Below, in pieces: positions 1 to 11,100 of a stretch of DNA of 64,000 nucleotides (its first letter is position 1; each line of letters begins with the position of its first letter). This DNA comes from Mimachlamys varia (lineage: Eukaryota; Mollusca; Bivalvia; Pectinida; Pectinidae), in NCBI GenBank assembly GCA_947623455.1, contig OX392529.1, positions 56,439,186 to 56,503,185 on the forward strand. Direction: 5' to 3'. Both the position numbers and the translations under genes were made by a program. The notes beneath the pieces were generated by a model. It was given only the letters and a program-made list of their open reading frames with translations, had not been told where the DNA came from and ran no database searches.

Positions 1-180
1 ATGTTCAGAGAGGGAACACTTCACGTATATAGATCAGAGGTATATTACACAAAGCAACAATGTCGTTATACAAATGTCTATAGCACGCACTTGGAAGCTT
101 GGCTGAAAGGAAATGACTCTTTATCGTGCAACCACAACATTTATCCGCTGATAAATACTGCTAGATAAACATTTCCTTTA

Positions 181-500
181 TCCGTCGGTACCTAAGGCTT
201 GATCCGTCAATACCTAAGGCTCTATCCGACAATACCTAAGGCTCTATCCGTCAATACCTAAGGCTCTATCCGTCAATACCTAAGGCTTTATCCGTCAATA
301 CCTAAGGCTTTATCCGTCAATACCTAAGGCTTTATCCGTCAATACCTAAGGCTCTATCTGTCAATACCTAAGGCTTTATCCGTCAATACCTAAGGCTCTA
401 TCTGTCAATACCTAAGGCTTTATCCTTAAATACCTAAGGCTCTATCTGTCAATACCTAAGGCTTTATCCGTAAATACCTAAGGCTTTATCCGTCAAATTG
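181..500. repeat. 22-bp minisatellite
   Basis: About 14 head-to-tail copies of a 22-bp unit with core TCCGTCAATACCTAAGGC. The variants are mainly single-base (CTCTATC/CTTTATC, CCG/CTG). There is no coding potential. It lies in intergenic DNA upstream of the protease gene. Confidence 0.95.
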
Positions 501-955
501 ATTCACGTGAACTTTTCGGGGACTGCGAAATGCAAAAGTAAATTTTGATTGATTGATGAATTTATCATGGTATTAAACGAGTGATTATCGGAAATTAGAT
601 TTAGTAATATGATAATGAAAGGTAATATTTATATTTTATAATATATTATAAGTATGCAAAAGTATCACTCTATATGCTAAATTGTAAGGCCCATGGATAT
701 CTTATTATGCTTGATTGCCCCTCAATACATCATAGGTTATCTTGACTACCAAATGATAGACAAATACAAACGAAAAATACCATCAAAAAACTTAACGGTA
801 AAGACAAAATCCATTGGAATAGTGACTATGATAAATTTGATTTTATTGCAAAGACCAACGGCTTAAAGAAAAGCAGAGAAAACCTAAGCGTCAAAAAAAC
901 CATAAGCCAACTTCAAAATCGATTAAACTAGGAAAAATAGGAACAAATGAAAGAT
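501..955. other. AT-rich intergenic DNA
   Basis: No gene, tandem repeat or conserved motif seen apart from A/T-rich simple stretches. Confidence 0.5.
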
Positions 956-1130
956 TAATATCGAGACCCTCGTAAAAGTATAAGAGAATAAGACCAGGTG
1001 TTCCGGAAAAGTAAGCGTCGTTTGCTTCATCCACGACACCCGCCATATAAGTCTGTGCCGTAAGTTTGTTCGCCGGCAGCTGACGTCTATCAAGAAAATC
1101 TCGATATTCAGAGCAAGCCCTAGAAAGCCT
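956..1130 (-). mobile_element. Penelope-like element 3' fragment
   Basis: On the - strand, the segment near 1040-1125 translates to RLSRACSEYRDF followed by a LPANKLTAQ-like block. This matches the C-terminal tail seen in better-preserved copies at 48803-49063 and 56627-56830. The part at 956-1040 matches the noncoding tail those copies share (AGACCAGGTGTTCCGGAA and the following CCCGCCAT segment). It is degenerate, with no complete ORF. Confidence 0.6.
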
Positions 1131-1589
1131 AAAATGAGATGACGTGAATACGTGAGCTAAGTGAAGTCATCGACTTTTCGGTCGGTGATCAGAGGTTATA
1201 TTTATCGCGTTTCGCGGCAACACCTTTCGCGCTTACGCAAGTGGTCCAACGCGCGAACACCACCACCTTAGTTGTTAACAATTAAAGGACAGTGTTAATT
1301 AGATTCCACACATTCATGTTATTGAAAAAAACAGTGATACGAGTGGGTGGTGTTTTTTTTTTTTGTCAGACGGCACCATAGTAACAAAGACAGTATGAAA
1401 GGTCATTCACCAAACCTTACGGCCCATTGGTATTACAGCATGGCTTAGAGGAATACAATGTAGATTAAGGATATCAAAACATAAACAAAAATGTTCAATT
1501 ATAAGATGAAAAAACAACTCTAAACTTTACGAGATAAAGTGGAAGTAGTAGATTAGCGGACAGTTGTACACACATAAGGGTACAAAAAA

Positions 1590-2265
1590 ATAGAGAATAC
1601 CGAAGCGTCAACAAAACCATAAACCAAACTCAAAATCTATTATACTAGGGGCAAAATACGAAAAAGGGAAAGATCCACATTAAGGCCCTTGTAAAAGTAC
1701 AAGATAATAAGACCAGGTGTCCCGAAGAGTAAGCGTTTTCTGCTTCATCGATGACAACCGCCATACAGGTCAAACTGATTTTTTTTATATATATATATTA
1801 TTTTTCACCTTTTTTCAATACACAATAATCTTAATTCATACCAACGAAGTGAATCCATATTAGTTACCAATAGTATATACCAGATCAGGTAATTTTATAA
1901 TAATTAATCATGTCACAACAACATTACTTGATAAAGTAGATGCATATTGATTGCTTACTTGTTTTGCACTTTCACAACATCATGTGCATTTGTACGTACT
2001 ATAAGTGATGGGACGATGATCACATAAAGACCATATAAATATTGGTCACATCCATGTAAGCATCAAGTCCTCGAAATGAGAACCGATTCATCATTGTTAA
2101 TCACAATAAGTAAACACACTAATGAGTATACTTAATAAGGTGAATCTTCATTTCACACAAGGATACTGAATATTTCTCAATAAGGCAAAGATGGCGACGA
2201 CCATAAAACTTTCCCATAGTTCTGATCAACATACATCTCTCGAATCGCCTGGTACAAATCTGATT
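1590..2265 (-). mobile_element. Penelope-like noncoding tail copies
   Basis: Two stretches (about 1600-1775 and 2020-2250) carry the same tail sequence as the copies at 48540-48900 and 36370-36560. Shared pieces include AGACCAGGTGTCCCGAAG, CATCAAGTCCTCGAAATGAG and CAAAGATGGCGACGACCAT. They look like one element tail split by unrelated AT-rich DNA at about 1775-2015. Apparent ORFs here are by-products of the repeat. Confidence 0.5.
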
Positions 2266-2394
2266 GTAAATGAATATATTAAAACTACAAAACATATTTT
2301 ATTACTATATTATGAAAAACTATTTTACATTGTGTTAGATACTGGTATAACGTGTGTACCATCTTCATGGTTAGAGGGCAATATTTTGCATTTA

Positions 2395-2885
2395 TTTAAG
2401 AACCAAAATATAACTTTAGGCCAATAACACTGTCAAGATGTGCAGGAAAATTATTCACCTCCTTAATTAATCTGAGTTGGAGCAGTTTTCATAGCAGTCA
2501 TTTCTCCTTAAAGAAAATCAAGCTGGTTTCTGGAAAATTTATCTTGGCCATTTATAACTATTATGAAATCATGTATAAAGAAAAAACTATACTGTGCTTT
2601 CATAGACTTTGAAAAGGCCTTCGATACCGTTCAGCGCGTAAGAATTTGGCAAAGCTTCAAAACAGTAATATTAATGGTGAATGTTTCCGTGTCATTTTAA
2701 TCGGCGATTTCATTTTGGATGATTCCTGTCTACAAGAGATTAAAATTCTTGTTCAGAAAGAGTATTTGTCTTTCAGTAAAATCCGGGAAAACTTTGCCAT
2801 TTTGTTTACTCCTGCTCAGACTGGGAATGAAAATACTCAATAATAGGTTGTCAATCTTCATCACAGGTCAAGTGTGAACTAAAAT
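2395..2885 (+). pseudogene. Non-LTR retrotransposon RT fragment
   Basis: A broken reverse-transcriptase domain. The recognisable pieces in order are a RPITL-like segment near 2420, a NQAGF-like segment near 2517, and a clear RT motif, CAFIDFEKAFDTV, near 2595-2635. Beyond this, the frame is lost by stops and indels. In jockey/CR1/L2-type LINEs the FIDFEKAFD block holds the first catalytic Asp. The second (Y/F-A-D-D) is not found here, so this is a dead 5'- and 3'-truncated relic. Confidence 0.7.
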
Positions 2886-5554
2886 GAATTTCAGAAACTG
2901 GGTTTTTCTAAGAGTACGATACAAGTAACAGAGCCAAACATCTGAAACTTAACTATGTTTTTGTTTTATATGTTAACGGAAGAAGTCCTGTTTACCTTCA
3001 GAAAGATTTTCTCACGACATCTTACAAAGAATTTGGGGATATCAATTTGGGTCCTCTCCTGCTTTTTCCCAAACGGTGGATATTAAATTGAGCTCGTCCA
3101 TCCGTCACACTTCGTATTATCCGATTTCCTGAAAACTTGGTTGGTTACAAGGTAAAATGCCTGAAGGGCTCGGCCAAGTTCGATCGCCATATTTGCATTT
3201 GGCGGGGTTATTCGGCGGAGTTATGGACCATTCATTACCGATAAATCTCATTTTCTTTCGTTTCCGTGCAACACATTTTCTTTAAATTTAGTAATAAGGT
3301 TAATTGCCTGAAGGGCTCGATCAAGTTCGATCGTCACTTTTTGCGGAGTTATGGCCCCTTGATTAACGTTTCTTTGCAATCACTGTAACAAAAGTAATCC
3401 AATTTCTGTATACAAGGCTTTAGTTTTTGTTCAATTTTCTAGCAACGCATCTTGTGTCAACAGCATGAAAATTGGAAAAAGATCTTTTTTACCAAAAATA
3501 ATATCACGCCCTTTACGAGAGGGGTAAAAGCAGGGGATGTTTATTCTACAAATTATCGTGTTCACTTAAAAATTGTTCTTAGTTCATTTTTTAATATGCT
3601 TATTATTGCAATGAGTCAACTTCGCCCATCTTAACCGGCTTCAAAACTTGAAGCGAAAAACAAGCCTTATAGCTTATTATATTTATAGATGAAGTAAAGA
3701 TTAACTGATATTAGCAATATATAAGATGAATTCTTTCGCGGTTACCGGTACAGCAGCAGTTGAAGCACGCTATTTGTAAACACGCTTCCATTTCGAACCG
3801 TCTTCTACCTTCGGTTTGTTGTTGAAGTGGGCCCCACCTGAATTATTTTCAATTCTTTGGATTTTTTTGTCCAGAGTTTCTTGTTAGTTCCTGCTCAGGT
3901 TTACTTCGTGTTAGGCTTACTTTTACATGGTTATCAACTGGATTTTTTTTCAGAATTTTTCAGAATCACGAAAATTTCCCTGAAGTTACGTATATTAGGC
4001 CTTTAACGGAAATGAGGACAAAAATATTAACATGGAATCAAATTATTGTTCGCATTGTAACGAAATTTAATTTACTATGCATGTAACTATATCTACTATT
4101 CATTTTATTGAAACTAAATACACTGTATCTAATTAAATGACGTTACTGTTGATGACCTGCCTTACTTGTGGTTTTATAAATATTTGTTTGTGAAGAACTA
4201 TTCCATATATTCTGCTTTTCTCATTGTTGACGCCTTTGGCCATTTCCATGTAATACACACTTCATGTGTAATAGCATCAGATACGCGAGTGTGTCCCCGA
4301 TCTACCCTAGCTGATAACAATAGATATTTAGATAATTCTCAATTGGACGGCTTCAGGCGATTTTTCAATGTCCATGTGTGAAGAAATGTTTACTGTATAT
4401 ATACAATATAGTAGGATGTGATACATGTATATTTCCTAAACAACTCGTTTGAAATTCATGAATTTTGATATATTATTACATATTTTAACGTTATGGATTT
4501 TAATAAAAATAAATTTCGTATTTTGTTTTATAAATGTCAGTTTGTTCGACCCTCAACGACTCAAATTGTCGATGGGACGTAAACAAAAAAAAGGGAAAAT
4601 ATATCGAGAAAGTCGCTGTGGTCGAACATAGCTGACATTGGCATTTTGACAATCTCTATGTATAAATCAATATGCTGTCTTAGTAACAAACTTATGGGGG
4701 AAAGATAATACTTGAATTTATTTAACTTGGTTTTGACTTTCGTAAATGACACAAAGATATCTGAAGCCAATCCATAAATATCGAATTATCGGAGTAAGAT
4801 TCATCAGTTTGGTACATGTATGAATGATATATACTAAGTTAGTTTTTTACACAAACAGGAATTGAACACTTAATTTACGAGCTTTGGAAAACGCCTGTTT
4901 CCTTTGTTAAGCAAAGAGTAAGTACAATAGCCGAGTGTCGGTGTTCTGACCGGTGAAATCAGCTTATATTACATGTACTAACCAAAATAGGGCGAATTAG
5001 AGAAATCAGCTGTCAAATACGTAGTGCGACATTTCGTCCAAATGTGCTATAATACGTGCTAGTGAACAAAATTTAAACATCTTTGAAACATGCAGTTTGC
5101 ATACAGTGGAAAATGTTTCTCATAATATATTACTAAACAGTACGAAGGTTATTTAAATGACAACGGTGTATACGCAAAATAATTGGTAAATTGGTAGGGG
5201 TTCCCCCAAAGCTCCGGGAATTTAGGTAATTAGCAAATGTTTCAAGTTTGTTTTTAGTTAGGTTTTCAAATATTGATATTTATCACACTAATTCAAACAA
5301 TAGTGCATTTTTTTCCTTATGTGTCATTCATCAATATAGGGAAACTTGATACAATTTCCAAAAGGAATAACGTTATAGACACTTTTTTGTCAATGCAAAT
5401 TTGACGTCAAGTGAACAGAATGTAGTTGCAACACACTAGGAATACAATCTTTGTCGTTTAGGTATAGGCACGGAACAGGTTTTTGACGAAAATATGAAAG
5501 TGTCATTGGTGATTAAATTTTCCAAACAAATGTCTATAACATCCTCAGACCTAT
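2886..5554. other. Intergenic DNA with a degenerate repeat
   Basis: No gene recognised. At 3120-3390 there are two imperfect copies of a dispersed motif (CCTGAAGGGCTCG..AAGTTCGATC..GGAGTTATGG). The same family forms the roughly 135-bp units at 59180-60350. The short ORFs are AT-rich and resemble nothing known. Confidence 0.4.
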
Positions 5555-6022
5555 AGCGTGTTCCATTTAGCAGAACGTTCCGGTTGTACCAACTTGAAAC
5601 TGGTCTGTTAAATGGAACAGAACGTGCCGAAATCGGTTCCTATGTGTAAAAATCTAATAACCGAAAAAGAAAAAGAAACGATTTTTCCGGAAATAACCAA
5701 AACGGTTCAATCATAAAATTTGCAAAACAATGCGAGTAATCGCTTTTATTTACAAGTTTTTCACACTATGATGCCACTAGGAGTCGGTAATGATATATTT
5801 TACTAATATAATGCAGTCTTACTGGTTACAGTTATGTCTATTTACAATTTATTGAACATCTAAAATGAAAACATTTCACTGGCCGCCATATTGGATCCAA
5901 CTTGGAACCCTCAAATGAAACGTTCCCGACGAACCGGTTCGTTCCGGCGGAACGTCGTGTTCCATTTAGCGGAACGTCCGGTTCGTTCAACAACCGGAAC
6001 GTTCCGCTAAATGGAACACGCT
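5555..6022. mobile_element. MITE-like element with terminal inverted repeats
   Basis: About 468 bp beginning AGCGTGTTCCATTTAGC and ending with its inverse, GCTAAATGGAACACGCT. Inner subterminal copies of AACGTTCCG and AAATGGAACA occur in both orientations. A second copy lies at 10246-10691. It has no ORF, so it is a non-autonomous DNA-transposon-type element. Confidence 0.75.
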
Positions 6023-6239
6023 GCTGATATTGTTTGCTTGTTAAAATATCTTTCTCACATTTCCCCGACGACTGTGTATAGGCCCTTTACGGTAATACTA
6101 CATGTAACTGACAAAATAGACTGATTGTATTTCAAATAATGTTCATTATTACCATTGTTATTACAAATGTAAAATTTGTTTTAAATGTATTCAGTTCTAT
6201 TTTTAACGGACTGTAGATTGCAATGTTGGTAGTCAAGCC

Positions 6240-6540
6240 GGATTTAAAGAGGATAATTTAGTTTCCACACGGGAACAGTTATTTCATATGAAACGAACAA
6301 AGCGAGCTTGAAAAGTAGGAGTGCCAAATTGTATAAATCATTCTTATGGGCCTGAATGTTGTTAGCGCTAGATAGGAGGGGTGGGTGGCTTATTATGAAA
6401 GGTAACCGGAATACCTGAAGCAATTCAATGTGGTCTGGAAGGTGATCCCCAAATCTGTTCACGTCCGATCGGGGAATCGAACCCCGGGCGCAAGGGTGCT
6501 TTCCACCTAACCACCCGATGATCCATGCATTGTTTATGAT
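6240..6540 (-). mobile_element. tRNA-derived SINE
   Basis: On the - strand the 5' end reads GGTGGTTAGGTGGAAAG (A-box-like), followed about 30 bp later by GGGGTTCGATTCCCC (B-box and T-arm-like). A body containing ATTCCGGTTACC follows. The same architecture is seen in the SINE at 11935-12125. It is not a tRNA gene: there is no acceptor stem or anticodon arm. Confidence 0.65.
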
Positions 6541-6654
6541 AAGTACAATATGTGTTCTGATTCAAGGCTCGCGTGCTGTTTTTTTGATTTATTCCTGAAT
6601 GAGTGTAACGACGTTTGACCAAAAGCGTTTCAAAGAAAAACTGACTACATTTTC

Positions 6655-7090
6655 TCTCATATCTCGCCATGTTTGATAGAGTTTGCCCATGTAAGAAAGC
6701 TATGTAAGAAAAATCTATCTTACATAGCATATCACGCGACGTGACGTCACAATGGCTCAACAATGACGTGACGTCACGAATACGGTAAACTCTGATGCCG
6801 GAAAGAGAAAACGACGGCGTGATGAAGTTAAAACCTTTCATAAAACTTTAACCATAAACACCAGGAAGAGGAGATTAATTTTTCTGCGCAAACTATGTTT
6901 GCAAATATAGGGTATGCTTAAACTCGCTGTCTAATTCGTTTTCGTCTAAAAAGCTCAAGGAAAAAGTTGAAATTTCAAAATGGCAGCCTGTTTAAACATG
7001 TTTTCATGGTTTTTGAGCTTATTCGGGTAGTTGATATGAGAGAAAAAGACTCTTTCATTATGTGTGTATGTAGGATAGGGATATTCCACC
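6655..7090. repeat. Dispersed repeat with CRE-like sites, copy 1
   Basis: Contains two nearby GTGACGTCAC palindromes (about 6741-6775), then GGTAAACTCTGATGCCG and GGCGTGATGAA, and ends in TATGAGAGAAAAAGACTCTTTCAT. Further copies are at 7175-7510 and 37750-38110. The flanking sequence 7080-7165 (CCCGAGG..TCGGG) resembles the segment following copy 3. Confidence 0.7.
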
Positions 7091-7174
7091 CGAGGGGTCA
7101 CAAAATGTAGTGAAACCCGAGGCTTGCCGAGGGTTTTACCACATTTTGTGATCCCGAGGGTACGAAAGAGTCTT

Positions 7175-7510
7175 ATATTCTCTCATATCTCGCCATGTTG
7201 GATAAAGTTTGTCCATGTAAGAAAGCTTTGTAAGAAAATTCTATCTCACAAAGCATATTACGCGTCGTGACAATGGCTCAACAATGACGTGACGTCATGC
7301 ATACGGTAAACTCTGATGCCGATGAAGAAAACGATGGCGTGATGAAAATAAAACTTTTCACAAATATTTAACCATAAACACCAGAAAGGTGAGATTATTT
7401 TTTCTGCGCACACATTGTTTGCAAATAGTAATGGTTGCCAGTCAAAACGTGTTTTCATGGTTTTTGAGATTATTCTGGTAGTTAATATGAGAGAAAAAGA
7501 CTTTTTCATG
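7175..7510. repeat. Dispersed repeat with CRE-like sites, copy 2
   Basis: Second copy of the family described at 6655, only about 100 bp from it and in the same orientation. It shares TCTCATATCTCGCCATGTT, TGACGTGACGTCA, GGTAAACTCTGATGCCG and the GAGAGAAAAAGACTTTTTCAT end. Confidence 0.7.
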
Positions 7511-7985
7511 ACCAGATATGTATTTTGAATTTCCCTATCTTACATATCAGGTCACGAAATAGTTTTATAGTATTCATCAACGCTCATCTGTCACGATTTC
7601 CTGTCAAAATGAAAGTCTGCATTATTTTGATTTCTGAAGGTTGTGCGTCTTTTTCACATTCGCTTTCGTCAGTACCTTTTAGCGTTAAAACTGATGACGT
7701 ATGTCTAATGATATTTTGCTTGAATGTCAGACAAACAGCTTGTTTTGATTATCGTGATCGATGGAGCAATTTTCGAAATATCACAACTCCTATATATACA
7801 AGGTCTACCTGTAGGGCATTCTAACTGGAACAAAAGATAGACGGGTCCGATAATGGACTGTGTCCACTCCTCTGCGTCACAATGTCCGAAATGTTAACGA
7901 CGATTATGTTTACAAGTTTAATGGCTAGAATATAACGTGACATGCCTAAGGCCGATAAAGGTCGATCTTAGGGTCGAATAAACCT

Positions 7986-7992
7986 TATAAAT
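7986..7992 (+). promoter_or_regulatory. Candidate TATA box of the protease gene
   Basis: TATAAAT lies 44-50 bp upstream of the protease start codon. A transcription start about 30 bp downstream would leave a 5' UTR of roughly 20 nt. This is consistent with a compact promoter for a secreted digestive-type enzyme, but transcript data would be needed to fix it. Confidence 0.45.
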
Positions 7993-8035
7993 TAAAGTCC
8001 CCGTTGCCAAAAGTTAGTTCAAGCAAGAAATAGCC

Positions 8036-8108
8036 ATGGACAGACTGTGGATTCTACTGTTCCTTGCCGTCTGTGGTTACGGTGCGGGTAGAGAGCTCCC
8101 ATCAGCTG
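8036..8108 (+). CDS. Protease exon 1 (signal peptide)
   Basis: ATG in context GCCATGG, then [18 protein letters not shown], a short basic start and hydrophobic core typical of a secretion signal, with likely cleavage around GYGA/GAG. It ends in phase 1 at a strong donor, CTG|GTAAGT. Confidence 0.85.
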
Positions 8109-11100
8109 GTAAGTGTCATTCCTAAATGCCTACTTATTTTTCATCTTTGTTTTTTTTTTTTTAATATTTCATGATTTGAAAATTTCAAATATGCATTGGA
8201 TTCAATATCAATATAAAAGATAAATTACACTAACATATGCAAATAGAGGCAGTATTCTATAAAATCGCAGTGATTACATTTACCCCTAAAAGGATGAAAC
8301 TTACACATACACATGTGCTGCACATTTAACAATTTATTTATAAATAGAAATGTCGAAAAAAAAAATTACACTGCATAATACAATGTACAGATGTTTCGTC
8401 CTTCTTGGACTCGTTAGTGATGCTAGGGGCATAGGAAAGATAGGAAACGAAATTGTTAAAAATACTGTAGAAGCAGAACAATGCACGAACATGTTCACTC
8501 ACAAGTTAGTCTTTCCGCATTTGTTTCTTTCCCTATATATTCCTTGTCTTTACAACTTTTTTCAGTTAACTTTCCTGACTTTGTTTATTGGCGGATTTTG
8601 ACAATATTTGGTCATTGTGTGCCAAAATATCCTAAAATTTTCTCTTAATATTTATTTAATTTTTCTGTTGTGTATTTATCGAAAAACAGAATTATCCACA
8701 CTGCTAATTTTCGTTTGACGCCATTTCTCTATATGACGCTACCAACATAACGTCAAAATGTGTAGATGTAAGACTGATTGTGCATGTAGTACCTATACAC
8801 TTACGTACCTGTAATCGACCCACCATGGCTGTGACATAGCACCACAGCGTACATCTGTTTTACCTTTCTACATGTACATAGGTCTCATCGGTTAAGTTAG
8901 GGAGTCAAAAGGGAATGAAATCCAAATTGCTCTAAATGGCTATACCATTGAAATAAAATGAGAGGTGCATGTATTAACCGCGTAATTTAAAGATTTACAA
9001 AACTGTTGAGAAGTAAGATTTAATTTCAAATTAATAACAAGATATGTATGTATATTTTATGTAAAAGGCGTTTTATTAAATACTCGTCCATCAGAGGAGT
9101 CTAACCCCTTGTACCTAGAAAGATGAACTTATAGAATTTAGTGACCGATACAGCTATTTAAGAAATAAACACTACCGTATAACCCTAAAAAATATTGTGG
9201 TATATACCGTATAACCCTAAAAAATATTGTGGTTATTCCTTATAATTTCATTTCCGATGATACATATATGAGACATACGTCTTATACAATGATTTCGTAT
9301 TAACTATAACCAAAATCGAATGGATTTGCAAAATAAACAATCATGTGCATACATTTCACCGCAAAACAACTTCAACCAATCAGAAGTTTGATTACAAAAT
9401 ACCGCGCCAAACATGGCGGTATATGACGTCATCACTTTTTGCGTTGTCTGATATTTGAGGTTATACAATATAACCTGAAAAAGTTTACCATTGCGGGAAT
9501 AGGCAAAATTAAATTATACAAATATAATCTACACTGCTCGCTTTTGTTGATAACTCAGGATTAATTAGAACAGTCACAACATAACCAGAGTTAATTTCTG
9601 ATGTACTTTCACTGTAATTACTACAGTAGTTCTGTTAATGTGTCTAAGGATCGATGGTGTAAAATTTATACATTGTACATGCACATGTATAAGCTGGCAA
9701 ACATGGATTAATTTCTGATCAAACATACAAAAGATATTATATAAACGTATGTCAAACCTCGTTATCTCGAAGTCGACAAAACACGAGTTATCCGAGTATT
9801 CGAGGTAGGTAAGTTTGAATACTAATATGAATTATGGCCGGGACTGACGAATACTTCGAATTAACGGGATCTTCTAGTTACACAAGTTCGAGATAAAGAT
9901 GTTTAACTGTATTCTGAACATGGTCAAAATCATATTTACATTGTATGATGAGATAAGAGAGCCTAAATTTGAGATGGAGTCTAGTTATCTGCCAGTTTCC
10001 ACGGCCATTGGTAAATGGTACTAAATGTATAGAATTCCAGGATGGCTTCTTCGGATACCGTACCGCGTAAATCGGGATATTTTCGATAAGGTTATATTTT
10101 GGCTTATTTCGCGCCTAATATGAAAACACCAATATGAAACATAATAATCCGCATTCTGACATTCTACGAACTTTTCTCGAATGTTTATCAGATCTTTATG
10201 TTTGCATGATCAACTCCACAGTGTATGCACGGAACTGTACGCTAATAGCGGTTGTGCCAACTTGGAACTGGTCTGCTAAATGGAACAGAACGTGCCGAAT
10301 TCCGTTCCTGCGGGTGAGAATCTAATAATCGAAAATGAGAAAGCAACAACTTTTCCGGAAATAACCAAAACGGTTCCGTCATAAAATCCGCAAAACAATG
10401 CGAGTAATCGCTCTTAATTACACATTTTACACACTATGATTCCACTTGGAGATGGTAGTACTATATTTAACGGGTAAAATGTTGTTTAACTGGTTATAGT
10501 TAGGTCTATTTACAATTTATTGAACATTTGAAACGAAAACCTTTCACTGGCCGCCATATTGGATCCAACTTGGTACCCTCAAATGAGACGTTCCAGACGA
10601 ACCGGTTCGTTCCTGCGGAACGTCGTGTACCATTTAGCGGAACGTCTGGTTCGTTCCGGAACAACCAAAACGTTCCGCTAAATGGAACACGTTATGTATG
10701 TTAGGGCGGTTTATCGAAGCGGACGAGTTTGTCATGTAATAATGGCGAACTTACCGCTCCTCCTCATCCACCCTCCTCCTCCTCCGGCTCTGGTGTTGGA
10801 CAAGATATGACATATCTATGATGTATCCACATGCCAGAACGTAATATGTTTTTAATGTTTTTGTTTTTATTATTACAGTATCATATCAAGCCTCTTTAAA
10901 ATTTGATTCATAATTCAAAATAGTGTTACATTGTTGGAGAATCAGCCTGGCACTTGTTCTGAAGATCGAAAGTTTGATATGAACTCTGAGAATTTTAATT
11001 TTGAACAATTTTTTAATTTGTTTTAACAAAATTTAAATAGTGTATACACTTTTTGCATTGATAGTGGCGGTTAGGTTAATTTCTTACAAACTTCTGTTTT

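Noticed and set aside
6440..6500. tRNA-like B-box and T-arm sequence
   Set aside because: No acceptor or anticodon arms; same text recurs in SINE copies.
6425..6841. 138-residue - strand ORF
   Set aside because: It runs across a SINE and a dispersed repeat; no protein-like composition.
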